This document shows positions 17,740 to 25,360 of a stretch of 64,000 bases of DNA, piece by piece. This stretch comes from Terriglobia bacterium. GTDB lineage: Bacteria; Acidobacteriota; Vicinamibacteria; Vicinamibacterales; CAVVIG01. Positions within the stretch are counted from its first letter, which is position 1. Each line of letters begins with the position of its first letter. A model generated the notes under the pieces. That model was not told the origin of the DNA. It saw only the letters and a program-made list of their open reading frames with translations, and made no database searches. Position numbers and translations under genes: made by a program. Location: the NCBI GenBank assembly GCA_020073005.1, contig JAIQFX010000015.1, positions 1 through 64,000 on the forward strand. The letters run 5' to 3'.

Positions 17740-18218
17740 GCGTCCCTCCTCGCCCCCGTGTTCAGCAGCGTCGCGGCCAGCTCCGTCAGCACGGACTCCG
17801 TGACGGCGAGCCGGCGCCGGCCGACGCGCGCGATCAACTGCTTGATGGCTTCCTCGACCGTGCCGGGGATCGGCCGCGTGAGCCGGCGGCCCGCGGCGGT
17901 CACGAACAGATGCGCGCGGCGCCCGTCGAGCGCGTGCGCCTCGCGCACGATCAGGCGGCGGCGCTCGAGGCGGGTGAGCACGCCCGTGATCGTGCTGGGG
18001 TGGAGCCGCAGCAGGCGGGCGAGCTCGCCCGGCGCGATCGCCGGGAACTGGCCGATGAGCCGGAGCGCCAGGCGCTGCGGCCCGGTCAGGCCGATGTGGC
18101 GCGCCATGTGTTTGGACGTTTTCTGCAGGCCGTGCTCGACGGCCCAGAGCAGCCGCATGAAGTCGAGCTCGGTGGCGAGCCGGACCGACGGCGCCGGTCC
18201 CGTGGGTCTGTTCGGCAT
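17736..18218 (-). CDS. MarR-family transcriptional regulator
   Basis: 160 residues from ATG 18218. A winged-helix core of MarR type is visible: LTGPQRLALRLIGQFPAIAPGELARLLRLHPSTITGVLTRLERRRLIVREAHALDGRRAHLFVTAAGRRL. The DGRRAH wing is typical. The gene heads a four-gene operon and is divergent from the pal-like gene. Two 12-bp TTTGA-CC-TCAAA sites in the shared promoter region (18239-18271) are the obvious candidates for autoregulation. Confidence 0.92.
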   Translation of the reverse strand: MPNRPTGPAPSVRLATELDFMRLLWAVEHGLQKTSKHMARHIGLTGPQRLALRLIGQFPAIAPGELARLLRLHPSTITGVLTRLERRRLIVREAHALDGRRAHLFVTAAGRRLTRPIPGTVEEAIKQLIARVGRRRLAVTESVLTELAATLLNTGARRDA

Positions 18219-18232
18219 GCCTCCAGCATACA

Positions 18233-18271
18233 TTGAATTTTGACCTCAAATTAGTATAGTTTGACCTCAAA
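18233..18271 (+). promoter_or_regulatory. Promoter of the pal-like gene overlapped by a pair of MarR-type operators
   Basis: TTGAAT (18233-18238), 16 bp, then TATAGT (18255-18260) make a good sigma70 promoter reading right. Two identical TTTGACCTCAAA boxes lie at 18239-18250, between the -35 and -10, and at 18260-18271, touching the -10. They are 21 bp apart, two helical turns, so two dimers would sit on the same DNA face. Binding there would block this promoter and lie close to the divergent marR start. Confidence 0.7.
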
Positions 18272-18277
18272 CAACTA

Positions 18278-18296
18278 AGCCGGGCTCCGCCCGGCT
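18278..18296. repeat. Palindromic hairpin in the leader of the pal-like gene
   Basis: AGCCGGGC-TCC-GCCCGGCT is a perfect 8-bp stem with a 3-nt loop, between the predicted promoter and the GGAGG ribosome binding site at about 18317. It resembles the REP-like palindromes elsewhere in the window. It could stabilise the mRNA or attenuate transcription. Confidence 0.5.
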
Positions 18297-18328
18297 GAGC
18301 CTGCCCTGACGCACAGGAGGACCTCGAC

Positions 18329-18904
18329 ATGCCGACACCCAGATTCGCGCTTCCCGCGCTCGGACTGCTGGTGCTGGCGCTCGCCGGCTGCCACACGAAA
18401 ACGCCGGTCGCCGCCAGCGCGAAACCGGCGGCGATGCCGGCCGCCGCCGTCACACCGCGGCCGCCGGCACCGCCCGCGCCGCCGCGAATGACGCCGCCGC
18501 CGGCGCCGCGCCCGCTGACCGAGGATGAAGTGTTCGCCCGCAAATCGCTCGACGCCCTGAACGCCGAGCATCCGCTGAGCGACGCGTTCTTCGATTACGA
18601 CCAGAGCACGCTGCGCGACGATGCCCGAGCCGCGCTGCAGCGCGATGCGGAATGGCTCAAGCGATGGGGCTCGACGACGGTGACGGTCCAGGGGCAGTGC
18701 GACGAACGCGGCTCGGCGGAATACAACCTCGCGCTCGGCGAGCGGCGCGCGCGGGCCGTCGAGAGCTATCTGTCCAGCCTCGGCGTGCCGGACGCGCGCA
18801 TCAGAGTCGTCAGTCTCGGAAAAGAGGCGCCGACGTGCAACGAAGACGCGGAGTCCTGCTGGTCCCGCAACCGGCGCGGGCACTTCGTCATCACATCCAA
18901 GTGA
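18329..18904 (+). CDS. pal: Peptidoglycan-associated lipoprotein (Pal/OmpA C-terminal domain)
   Basis: 191 residues. The lipoprotein signal LPALGLLVLALAGC ends in a lipobox Cys. A Pro/Ala-rich linker (about residues 30-65) is followed by an OmpA-like domain: FFDYDQSTLRDDARAALQRDAEWL, the peptidoglycan-binding GQCDERGSAEYNLALGERRARAVESYL (in which D and R contact diaminopimelate), and a C-terminal WSRNRRGHF. Preceded by CAGGAGG. No tol genes are nearby, and it seems to be controlled by the divergent MarR-type operators. Confidence 0.9.
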   Translation: MPTPRFALPALGLLVLALAGCHTKTPVAASAKPAAMPAAAVTPRPPAPPAPPRMTPPPAPRPLTEDEVFARKSLDALNAEHPLSDAFFDYDQSTLRDDARAALQRDAEWLKRWGSTTVTVQGQCDERGSAEYNLALGERRARAVESYLSSLGVPDARIRVVSLGKEAPTCNEDAESCWSRNRRGHFVITSK

Positions 18905-19048
18905 CTCACTCGGACGCCGTCCTGTCGCAGGTTGATCTCGGCGTCCTCCGGCGACGACTCACGCAACGACACCAGCACCTTGCGCGCATCGTCGTAGAGT
19001 TGCCGGCCGGCTCTCGCGCGACCGCCCCTGCGCTCGCGTCCGCTGGCG

Positions 19049-19483
19049 CTACTTCTTTTCGAGGCCGGCGAGATCGAGCGTCGCCGTCTCGACTTGCAGC
19101 GACTTGACCGCCGTGCCGGCCGGCACGCGGAACGGAATCGAGCAGGAGAATTCCGGGACGCTGCCGACGTCATAGAACTGGACCGCCGTATTGAACGACT
19201 TGCCGGCGGCGTCCATCAGCACGGGCCGCTTCATCGGCGCGGGCTTGAACGCGGCCGTGACCTTGAACTTGATCGTCACGACGGCGAACTCCTCGCCGGG
19301 GCGCGTCGTGGCGTTGACGGTGTTGCTGCCGGGCGGGCAGTCCTTGAGGCTCGCGGTCGCCGCGCGCTCGATGCTGACCGGCGTCATCTCGAGCCCGTTG
19401 AACGTCTGCATCTTGCCCTGGGCAGCAGCCTGCGACGCGACACCCAGCACGAGGCCACCTGCGAGAAAAAGTGCGCCTTTCAC
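19049..19483 (-). CDS. Exported hypothetical protein
   Basis: 144 residues from GTG 19483, chosen because GGAGGA lies just upstream and because it gives a clean signal peptide (GALFLAGGLVLGVASQAAA). The mature part is a beta-rich domain with MQTFNGLEMTPVSIERA, EEFAVVTIKFKVTAAFKPAPMKRPVLMDAAGKSF and PFRVPAGTAVKSLQVETATLDL, similar in style to DUF4352-like immunoglobulin folds. No function is known. It lies downstream of the HD-domain gene but is separated from it by a strong terminator. Confidence 0.75.
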   Translation of the reverse strand: MKGALFLAGGLVLGVASQAAAQGKMQTFNGLEMTPVSIERAATASLKDCPPGSNTVNATTRPGEEFAVVTIKFKVTAAFKPAPMKRPVLMDAAGKSFNTAVQFYDVGSVPEFSCSIPFRVPAGTAVKSLQVETATLDLAGLEKK

Positions 19484-19504
19484 GATGAAGTCCTCCGAAA
19501 AGAA

Positions 19505-19538
19505 AAAGAGACGACGAACCGGAGCTCGTCGTCTCTTT
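19505..19538 (-). terminator. Rho-independent terminator of the HD-domain gene
   Basis: AAAGAGACGACGA (19505-19517) and TCGTCGTCTCTTT (19526-19538) form a perfect 13-bp stem with an 8-nt loop. On the minus strand it is followed directly by TTTTTCTTTT. It lies 21 bp past the stop of the gene ending at 19559 and before the next minus-strand gene. Confidence 0.88.
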
Positions 19539-19558
19539 GGTGAATCGATCGGCAACGT

Positions 19559-20383
19559 CTAGAGCGGGTTGTCGGGCCGCGCCAGGGTCCGCCACATGTG
19601 CGACGAGGGCGTGTTGTCGTTGCCGAGCCCTTCCTTCGGCGTCTTGAAGTGGCGGCCGATGATGTCGATGAACGGCTCGATCGAGACCTTCGCGTTCGGA
19701 TCGAACGCGTAGAGGTCGTTCACCGTGACCATCCGCGGCTCCATGTACCACTTGTGGTTCTTCAGCATCTTGTACGTGTCCTCGATGTACTGAGGAGGCG
19801 TGTAGTCGACGCCGAAGATCCGGTAGTACTGGTCGGGATACTCGTAGCCGGCTTCCGGATCCGGATAGAAGCGCAGCGTCTGGTGATAGCGGACCGCGAA
19901 CGCCACCTTCTCGGAGACGTACGGCTCGATCAGCTGCGCGCCCCACCAGCCGTGATCCGGCTTGATGAGGTTCAGCACGACGTCGTGCATGAGGCACGCG
20001 AGGACGATTTCCTCGGACATGCCGGTCTTCAGCGCGCGCGTCGCGCTCTGCAGCACGTGGTTCGCCGGCTCGAAGCGGAGGCGGTAGAAGTCGAGCAGCG
20101 TCGCGTTCTTCGGCATCGGCTCGAGCTTCTTCACGTTGCCGCGCTGCGACGCGAAGAGGCTGCCGGCGCCGCGGCGCACGTTGCTCTTCTCGATCCGGTC
20201 CTCGATTTCCTTGACCGTGGGGAACTTCTCCGGCTGGCCCGCCTGCTGGTTCTGGGCGACCATTTCGTCGAGCCGCTCTTCCATGTAGTGCTCGAGCGCG
20301 TCGGCCTTGGCCTCGGAGCTCATCGCGGACACGGCCGCGGCCCCACCCAGACTGGCGATAAATGCCCTGCGATCGACTTCCAT
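19559..20383 (-). CDS. Tat-exported HD-domain protein
   Basis: 274 residues starting with a twin-arginine-like leader (DRRAFIASLGGAAAVSAM). An HD-type metal-binding core can be read: a His in EPANHVLQ, the HD pair in VLACLMHDVVLNLIKPDHG, and a later YHQTLRF. This pattern is shared with inositol-oxygenase-like and phosphohydrolase HD proteins. Substrate unknown. Aromatic-rich segments (YEYPDQYYRIFG, WWGAQLIEPYV) suggest a defined enzyme pocket. Followed by a strong terminator. An export signal on an HD protein is noteworthy. Confidence 0.8.
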   Translation of the reverse strand: MEVDRRAFIASLGGAAAVSAMSSEAKADALEHYMEERLDEMVAQNQQAGQPEKFPTVKEIEDRIEKSNVRRGAGSLFASQRGNVKKLEPMPKNATLLDFYRLRFEPANHVLQSATRALKTGMSEEIVLACLMHDVVLNLIKPDHGWWGAQLIEPYVSEKVAFAVRYHQTLRFYPDPEAGYEYPDQYYRIFGVDYTPPQYIEDTYKMLKNHKWYMEPRMVTVNDLYAFDPNAKVSIEPFIDIIGRHFKTPKEGLGNDNTPSSHMWRTLARPDNPL

Positions 20384-20468
20384 CGGGCGCCTCCTAATTA
20401 ATGTGGTGGAAGATACGCCCCTTGGTCCGGTCAGTCAAGGACAGTTTCGGCGGGGTAGAATCGCCGCC

Positions 20469-21143
20469 ATGGCGGACTATTCCTCGGACGCGGCAGCCTT
20501 TATCGACGCCATCAAAGCGGGCGAATTCGAGCGCGTGAAGGCGATGGTTTCGGCCGATCCGGGGCTGATCGCCGCGCGCAGCCGGTCGGGGGAAAGCGCT
20601 GTCCTGACCGCCGTCTACCACCGGCATAAGGACATCGTGAACCTGCTGGTCGCGCGCGGCGCGCCGCTGACGATTTTCGAGGCGTCCGCCGCCGGCGAAG
20701 TCGAACGCGTCGAGCGCCTGCTGGCGGAGGATGGCGCCGCCGTCCACAGCTACAGCCCCGACGGCTGGACGCCCCTTCACCTCGCGGCGTTTTTCGGGCA
20801 CGCGAAGATCGCCGAAGTGCTGCTGGCGCACGACGCGAGCGCCGCGGTGCGCTCGCGCAATCCGAACGGCAACACGCCGCTGCACGCCGCGCTCGCGGGC
20901 AATCACAAGTTCGTCGCGGGACTGCTCATCGGGGCGGGCGCCGACGTCAACGCGGGAGACGCCGGCGGCTGGCGGCCGCTGCATCTCGCGGCCGCGAACA
21001 ACAATCTGGACGCGATGAAAGCGCTGATCGCGCAGGGCGCGGACGTGAACGCCACGAACGGGGAAAGCAAGACGCCGCTCGCGCTCGCGATGGAGAAGAA
21101 TCAGCGCGAGGCCGCGGCGCTGCTGAAGAGACACGGCGCTTAA
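20469..21143 (+). CDS. Ankyrin-repeat protein
   Basis: 224 residues made almost entirely of ankyrin repeats of about 33 residues. Diagnostic segments are GWTPLHLAAFFGHAKIAEVLLAHDA, GNTPLHAALAGNHKFVAGLLIGAGADVNAGD and GWRPLHLAAANNNLDAMKALIAQGADVNATN. There is no signal peptide or membrane helix, so it is cytoplasmic. Such proteins mediate protein contacts; the partner is unknown. The gene ends at the heptamer hairpin array at 21144-21209. Confidence 0.93.
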   Translation: MADYSSDAAAFIDAIKAGEFERVKAMVSADPGLIAARSRSGESAVLTAVYHRHKDIVNLLVARGAPLTIFEASAAGEVERVERLLAEDGAAVHSYSPDGWTPLHLAAFFGHAKIAEVLLAHDASAAVRSRNPNGNTPLHAALAGNHKFVAGLLIGAGADVNAGDAGGWRPLHLAAANNNLDAMKALIAQGADVNATNGESKTPLALAMEKNQREAAALLKRHGA

Positions 21144-21209
21144 TAGTCGTTAGTCGTTAGTCGTTAGTCATTGGTCGACCAACGACCAACGACCAATGAC
21201 CAACGACTA
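21144..21209. repeat. Heptamer tandem array forming a 33-bp inverted repeat between convergent genes
   Basis: From 21144 the sequence is built of 7-nt units (GTCGTTA x3, GTCATTG, GTCGACC, AACGACC x2, AATGACC, AACGACT). The left half is the near-exact reverse complement of the right half. The dyad centre is at 21176/21177. The array fills the gap between the ankyrin gene and the convergent cyclophilin gene. The cyclophilin stop codon (21207-21209) is the last triplet of the array. Confidence 0.9.
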
Positions 21210-21719
21210 TTTCTTCTCGATCGTGACGCTTTGCACTGTTATCGGCGTCACCGGCCGGTCTCCTGGCTTACTGGTGGGCGTCACGCCAATCCGGCTCACC
21301 ACATCCATCCCTTCGACCACTTCTCCGAACACGCTGTGCTTGTCGTCGAGCCACGGCGTCGGCGCGAGCGTGATGAAGAACTGGCCGCCGTTGGTGTTGG
21401 GCCCGCGGTTGGCCATCGACAGGATGCCCGCCTTCGCGTGGCGCAGCTTCGGGTGGAACTCGTCGGCGAACGTGAACCCCGGCCCGCCCGTGCCCTGGCC
21501 GAGCGGATCGCCGCCCTGAATCATGAAGCCGTCGATCACGCGGTGAAAAATCGTCCCGTTGAAATACGGCTGCTTCACCTTCTTGCCCGTGCGCGGATCG
21601 GTCCATTCCTTCGACCCGTCCGCCAGCCCGGAGAAATTGGCCACGGTGTTCGGTGTTTCGGCGTCGAACAGCCGCGCGGTGAACTTGCCCTCGCTCGTCG
21701 TAAAATGCGCATACAACAT
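21207..21719 (-). CDS. Peptidyl-prolyl cis-trans isomerase, cyclophilin type (cytoplasmic)
   Basis: 170 residues, no signal peptide. Cyclophilin motifs are complete: FNGTIFHRVIDGFMIQGGDPLGQGTGGPGFTFADEF, GILSMANRGPNTNGGQFFIT and WLDDKHSVFGEVVEGMDVV, containing the catalytic Arg and the GQFFIT strand. It accelerates proline isomerisation in folding. Its ATG (21719-21717) overlaps the ATG of the divergent PhzF-like gene in a shared CATG, leaving no intergenic space. Confidence 0.96.
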   Translation of the reverse strand: MLYAHFTTSEGKFTARLFDAETPNTVANFSGLADGSKEWTDPRTGKKVKQPYFNGTIFHRVIDGFMIQGGDPLGQGTGGPGFTFADEFHPKLRHAKAGILSMANRGPNTNGGQFFITLAPTPWLDDKHSVFGEVVEGMDVVSRIGVTPTSKPGDRPVTPITVQSVTIEKK

Positions 21720-22632
21720 GGCGCGATCATACCGCTTCCTTCACTACGACGTCTTCACCGATCACCTCTTCGGCGGCAACCAGCTCGCTGTCTTTCTCGA
21801 CGGCCGCGGCCTCGAGACCGAGACGATGCAGGCGGTCGCGAAGGAAATGAACTTCTCCGAGACGACGTTCGTGCTGCCGCCCGAGACGGCGGGCACCGAC
21901 GTCCGCATGCGCATCTTCACGCCCGGCGAAGAACTGCCGGCGGCGGGCCACCCGACGATCGGCAGCACGTTCGCGCTCGCGCGCACCGGCGTCATCGCGC
22001 GCGGACGCGAGCGCTTCGTGTTCGGCCTGGGCGTCGGCCCGGTGCCGGTGTCGCTGACGTGGACCGGCGATGATTTGAGCTTCGCGTGGATGACGCAGCT
22101 GAACCCGGCGTTCGGCGATCCGATCGCCGATCCGTCGGGCGCGGCCGCGGCGCTGTCGCTGCCGCCCGCGGCGGTGGCGGGCACGGGGCTGCCGGTGCAG
22201 ATCGTCTCGTGCGGCGTGCCGTTTCTCTTCGTCCCGCTCACCACGCGCAGCGCCGTCGACGGCGCGTCGGTGAACCGCGACGCGCTCGATCAGCTCCTGC
22301 GATCGTCGGGCGCGAGCGCGCATGGCGTGTTCCTCTTTTCCAAGCAGCCCGGCGACGATCGGGCGACGGTCTACAGCCGAATGTTTGCGCCGGACATCGG
22401 CGTCGCCGAAGATCCGGCGACCGGCATCGCGAGCGGGCCGCTCGGCTGTTATCTCGTGCGGCACAAGGTCGTCACGCCCGAGAAGGCCGAATCGATGCTG
22501 AGCCTGCAAGGCGTGAAAATGGGCCGCCCCAGCCACGTCCACATCTCCATCGGACTCGACAAGGGCGAAATCGCCAGCGTCAGGGTCGGGGGAGAATCGG
22601 TGCTGGCGGGAGAAGGAACCTTGTATCTTTGA
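21718..22632 (+). CDS. PhzF-family isomerase/epimerase-like protein
   Basis: 304 residues from ATG 21718. It shows the PhzF two-domain pattern: DVFTDHLFGGNQLAVFLDG at the N-terminus, the catalytic glutamate region MNFSETTFVLPP, the FTPGEELPAAGHPTIGS loop and the C-terminal GVAEDPATGIASGPLGCYL. Family members catalyse isomerisations such as in phenazine synthesis, but most are of unknown substrate; no phenazine genes are here. Its start codon overlaps that of the divergent cyclophilin gene. Confidence 0.92.
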   Translation: MARSYRFLHYDVFTDHLFGGNQLAVFLDGRGLETETMQAVAKEMNFSETTFVLPPETAGTDVRMRIFTPGEELPAAGHPTIGSTFALARTGVIARGRERFVFGLGVGPVPVSLTWTGDDLSFAWMTQLNPAFGDPIADPSGAAAALSLPPAAVAGTGLPVQIVSCGVPFLFVPLTTRSAVDGASVNRDALDQLLRSSGASAHGVFLFSKQPGDDRATVYSRMFAPDIGVAEDPATGIASGPLGCYLVRHKVVTPEKAESMLSLQGVKMGRPSHVHISIGLDKGEIASVRVGGESVLAGEGTLYL

Positions 22633-22692
22633 ACTTGAAAGAGAAAACTGAAAAGAGAAAACTGACAGCCGAGAGCTGACAGCTGAGAGCTA
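22632..22692. repeat. Heptamer tandem array (AACTGAA/AGCTGAG type)
   Basis: Eight 7-nt units run in phase from 22632: AACTTGA, AAGAGAA, AACTGAA, AAGAGAA, AACTGAC, AGCCGAG, AGCTGAC, AGCTGAG. The first unit shares its first base with the PhzF stop codon. The array ends 20 bp before the ATG of the exported cyclophilin, leaving only the AAAGGAG ribosome site. Confidence 0.85.
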
Positions 22693-22711
22693 CACAACAA
22701 AGGAGACCCAG

Positions 22712-23308
22712 ATGATTCGCAAGTTCGTGGCAACCGCACTCGCGGTAGGAGCGCTGAGCATGACAGGATTTGCCGGTCAGGAAGAGGAGAAGGCTCCGGC
22801 CACCTTCAAGGTGAAGTTCGATTCGAGCGCCGGTCCTTTTGTGGTCGAGGTTCACCGCGCGTGGGCGCCCAACGGCGCGGACCACTTCTACCAGCTCGTG
22901 AAGGCCGGCTTCTACGACGAGGCGCGTTTCTTTCGCGTCGTGCCGAACTTCATGGTGCAGTTCGGCATCGCCGGCGATCCCGCCATGCAGAAGAAGATGG
23001 GCGCCAGCATCAAGGACGATCCGGTCAAGGAGAGCAACAAGCGCGGCTACGTGACGTTCGCGCAGACGTCGGCGCCGAACTCGCGGTCCACGCAGATCTT
23101 CATCAACTTCAAGGACAACAGCTTCCTCGACCCGCAGCGCTTTGCGCCGTTCGGCCAGGTGATCTCCGGCATGGACGCCGTGGACAAGATCAATTCGGAA
23201 TCCGGCGAGAAGCCGAACCAGGGCAGCATCCAGGCGCAGGGCAACGTGTACCTGAAGGCGCAGTTCCCGAAGCTGGATTACGTAAAGAAAGCCACGATAG
23301 AAAAGTGA
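22712..23308 (+). CDS. Exported peptidyl-prolyl isomerase, cyclophilin type
   Basis: 198 residues from ATG 22712, with AAAGGAGA upstream. Signal peptide VATALAVGALSMTGFAGQ. The cyclophilin domain has FDSSAGPFVVEVHRAWAPNGADHFYQLV, FFRVVPNFMVQFGIAGDP and FAQTSAPNSRSTQIFINF followed by FAPFGQVISGMDAVD. Together with the cytoplasmic cyclophilin at 21207-21719 it gives one enzyme on each side of the inner membrane. Its stop codon lies in the first unit of the downstream array. Confidence 0.95.
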   Translation: MIRKFVATALAVGALSMTGFAGQEEEKAPATFKVKFDSSAGPFVVEVHRAWAPNGADHFYQLVKAGFYDEARFFRVVPNFMVQFGIAGDPAMQKKMGASIKDDPVKESNKRGYVTFAQTSAPNSRSTQIFINFKDNSFLDPQRFAPFGQVISGMDAVDKINSESGEKPNQGSIQAQGNVYLKAQFPKLDYVKKATIEK

Positions 23309-23424
23309 AAAGTGAAAACTGAAAAGAGAAAAGTCAAAGGAGAAACTGAGAACTGAGAACTCGAGACCGTCGCAGTCTCAACTTTTCAGTTTTCAGTTTT
23401 CTCTTTTCAGTGTTCCACTTCAGT
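23301..23424. repeat. Heptamer arrays as an imperfect hairpin between convergent genes
   Basis: The left arm is AAAAGTG x2, AAAACTG, AAAAGAG, AAAAGTC, AAAGGAG, then AACTGAG-type units. The right arm (about 23376-23420) is the reverse complement in the same order (ACTTTTCAGTTTTCAG, TTTTCTCTTTTCAG). The stop codon of the exported cyclophilin (23306-23308) and that of the amidase (23420-23422) both lie in the array. The A-rich/T-rich arms may act as a bidirectional terminator. Confidence 0.85.
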
Positions 23425-25222
23425 CTGCGGTCTTCATTTTCCCCAGGTTTTCGTCCAGCGGCGGGTTCATCCCGTGCCACTTCGTCGCGCGCTCGTACGC
23501 GAGCGCGACGCGCAGCACGTCCGCTTCGCCGTACAGCTTGCCGGTGATCATCAGCGCCTGCGGCAATCCGTCGACGAAGCCTGCCTTCAGGCACGCCGCG
23601 GGATGTCCGGTGAGATTCGTGATGCTCAGGCTCGCGCTGCCGGTCGGCGACAGGAACACGTCGTAGTTCGACATCAGCGCGTCCATCTGACGGTTCAGCA
23701 GCGTCCGCGCGCGCTGCGCGCGGATGTACTCGACGGCGGGGATGAAGCGCGACGTGCGGAACGTGTTCGGCCACGCGCCTGCGCCCTGCTCGGTGAGCTG
23801 ATCGACGCCCTTGCTGCGCGTGAGATCGTCGAACGCCGCCGCGGCCTCCGCGCTCAGGATGAAGTTGATCGCGTTGGCCGGGAAGTCGGGCAGATCGATC
23901 GGCTCGAGCTTCGCGCCCGCCGCGCGCAGGACGTCGAGCGCGTCCTTCAACAACGTGTTGCGCGCTTCCGCGCGGCGCCGGAACTCTTCCGGATTGGCCC
24001 CGCCTCTTCCACCACCGCCGCCGCCGCCGACGTTCGGCGTCGCGTCAAATTCTTTCGCCGTGTAACCGATGCGGAGCTTCGAGAGCGGCACGTCCGGATT
24101 CCAGTCGAACGGCGCGTCGACGACGGTGTCGTCGCGGCCGTCGGCGCCGTAGATCGCGTTGAACACGAGCGCGCAATCCTCCACGCTCCTGCACATCGGC
24201 CCGATCTTGTCCATCGTCCAGCTCAGCGCCATCGCGCCGTAGCGGCTCACGCGCCCGTAGGTCGGCCGCAGTCCGACGACGCCGCAGGTCGACGAGGGCG
24301 AGATGATCGATCCGCGCGTTTCGGTCCCGATCGCGAATGCGACGAGGCCCGCGGCGGTCGCCGCGCCCGGACCCGCCGAGGATCCGCTGGAGCTGTTGTC
24401 CGGCGACCAGGGATTCCGCGTCGATCCGCCGAACCACACGCCGCCCTGCGCGAGCGCGCCCATCGAGAGCTTGGCGAGCAGCACGCCGCCTGCGTCCCGA
24501 AGTCGCTCGACGATCGTCGCGTCGACTTCCGCCACGCGGTTTTCGTACGGCGTCGCGCCCCACGTCGTCTTGATCCCCTTCGTGTCGAAGAGATCCTTCA
24601 CGCCGAACGGGACGCCGTGCAGCGGGCCGCGATAGCGGCCGGCCTTCAGTTCCCGGTCCGCGTTCGCGGCCTGCGCGAGCGCGAGATCCTCGGTCAGCGT
24701 GACGACGCAGTGGAGCCTGTCGCCGTAGCGCGTGAGCCGTCCGAGGTACATCTTCGTGAGATCGGTCGACGTGACCTTGCGGCTCTCGATGAGGGCCGCG
24801 AGAACCGTCACCGGCTCGAACGCCAGAGCTTCGAGATTGCCGGTCCGGCTGGAGCCGGACACCACGGAGCTTGGCGGTTTCGCGATCGCGAGCTTCGCGT
24901 TGCGCGTCGACTTGCCGGTCGGCTGCTTGCCCGGCAGCGACGGCCTGAACGTGATGGCCGGCTCGGTGTCGAGCGGCACGTTGAGTGTCCGCAGCTCTTC
25001 GTAGCTGTCGAGATTGCGGCTCGCCGGCCCGAGCGCCATGTCTTCTTCGGCGTCGGTGAAGTGCAGGCCGTCGATCTGTTCCGCGCACTTCAGCGCGTCC
25101 CTGCCGAACTTCGGCGGCGCGCCGCCCCCGCGCTGGGCGTCGAGGACACTGGGCAGCGCGACACCCGCCGCCACGGCGGCAGGAACAGAAGTCAAGAAAT
25201 GTCGGCGTGTCGTCCGGGGCAT
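23420..25222 (-). CDS. Tat-exported amidase-signature family protein
   Basis: 600 residues from the second ATG (25222), which has AGGAGG at 8-nt spacing; the first ATG at 25228 is only 2 nt from it. A twin-arginine leader (TTRRHFLTSV) precedes about 110 residues of linker and a full amidase-signature domain: catalytic Lys in GVPFGVKDLFDTKG, the Ser-rich SSSGSSAGPG loop with the cis-Ser, and the nucleophile in IGTETRGSIISP. It hydrolyses amide bonds; the substrate is unknown. A Gly-rich insertion (VGGGGGGGRGG) sits near residue 400. A REP-like palindrome has been read into the frame near residue 125 (VVSGSSRTG). Confidence 0.92.
   Translation of the reverse strand: MPRTTRRHFLTSVPAAVAAGVALPSVLDAQRGGGAPPKFGRDALKCAEQIDGLHFTDAEEDMALGPASRNLDSYEELRTLNVPLDTEPAITFRPSLPGKQPTGKSTRNAKLAIAKPPSSVVSGSSRTGNLEALAFEPVTVLAALIESRKVTSTDLTKMYLGRLTRYGDRLHCVVTLTEDLALAQAANADRELKAGRYRGPLHGVPFGVKDLFDTKGIKTTWGATPYENRVAEVDATIVERLRDAGGVLLAKLSMGALAQGGVWFGGSTRNPWSPDNSSSGSSAGPGAATAAGLVAFAIGTETRGSIISPSSTCGVVGLRPTYGRVSRYGAMALSWTMDKIGPMCRSVEDCALVFNAIYGADGRDDTVVDAPFDWNPDVPLSKLRIGYTAKEFDATPNVGGGGGGGRGGANPEEFRRRAEARNTLLKDALDVLRAAGAKLEPIDLPDFPANAINFILSAEAAAAFDDLTRSKGVDQLTEQGAGAWPNTFRTSRFIPAVEYIRAQRARTLLNRQMDALMSNYDVFLSPTGSASLSITNLTGHPAACLKAGFVDGLPQALMITGKLYGEADVLRVALAYERATKWHGMNPPLDENLGKMKTAD
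24843..24860. repeat. REP-like palindrome inside the amidase coding sequence
   Basis: GTCCGGCT-GG-AGCCGGAC is a perfect 8-bp inverted repeat. It encodes part of VVSGSSRTG in the linker before the amidase domain, a region that would tolerate an insertion. The same core recurs at 59476-59493, 59551-59568 and 59682-59699. Confidence 0.7.
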
Positions 25223-25244
25223 GCGCATCTCCTCCTGATTTGTT

Positions 25245-25336
25245 CATCGAGTCATCTTGTTATCTGGTCATGGATTGATCAATTGGCTCCAGTCCAAATG
25301 ACTCGATAACCAGATGACTCAATAACCAAATTACCC
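25245..25336. repeat. Inverted array of GAGTCAT/GGTTATC-type units between divergent genes
   Basis: TCATCGAGTCATCTTGTTAT at the left is mirrored by ATGACTCGATAACCAG and ATGACTCAATAACCAA (16-nt units, twice 8) on the right, around a centre near 25288. It lies between the start codons of the amidase (minus) and glgB (plus), so both promoters must lie in or beside it. Confidence 0.75.
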
Positions 25337-25360
25337 GCGTTTGTATCATAAGATTCGAAG

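Noticed and set aside
21144-21209. Heptamer arrays as CRISPR or attachment sites
   Set aside because: Units are too short, no spacers, no cas or integrase genes anywhere in the window.
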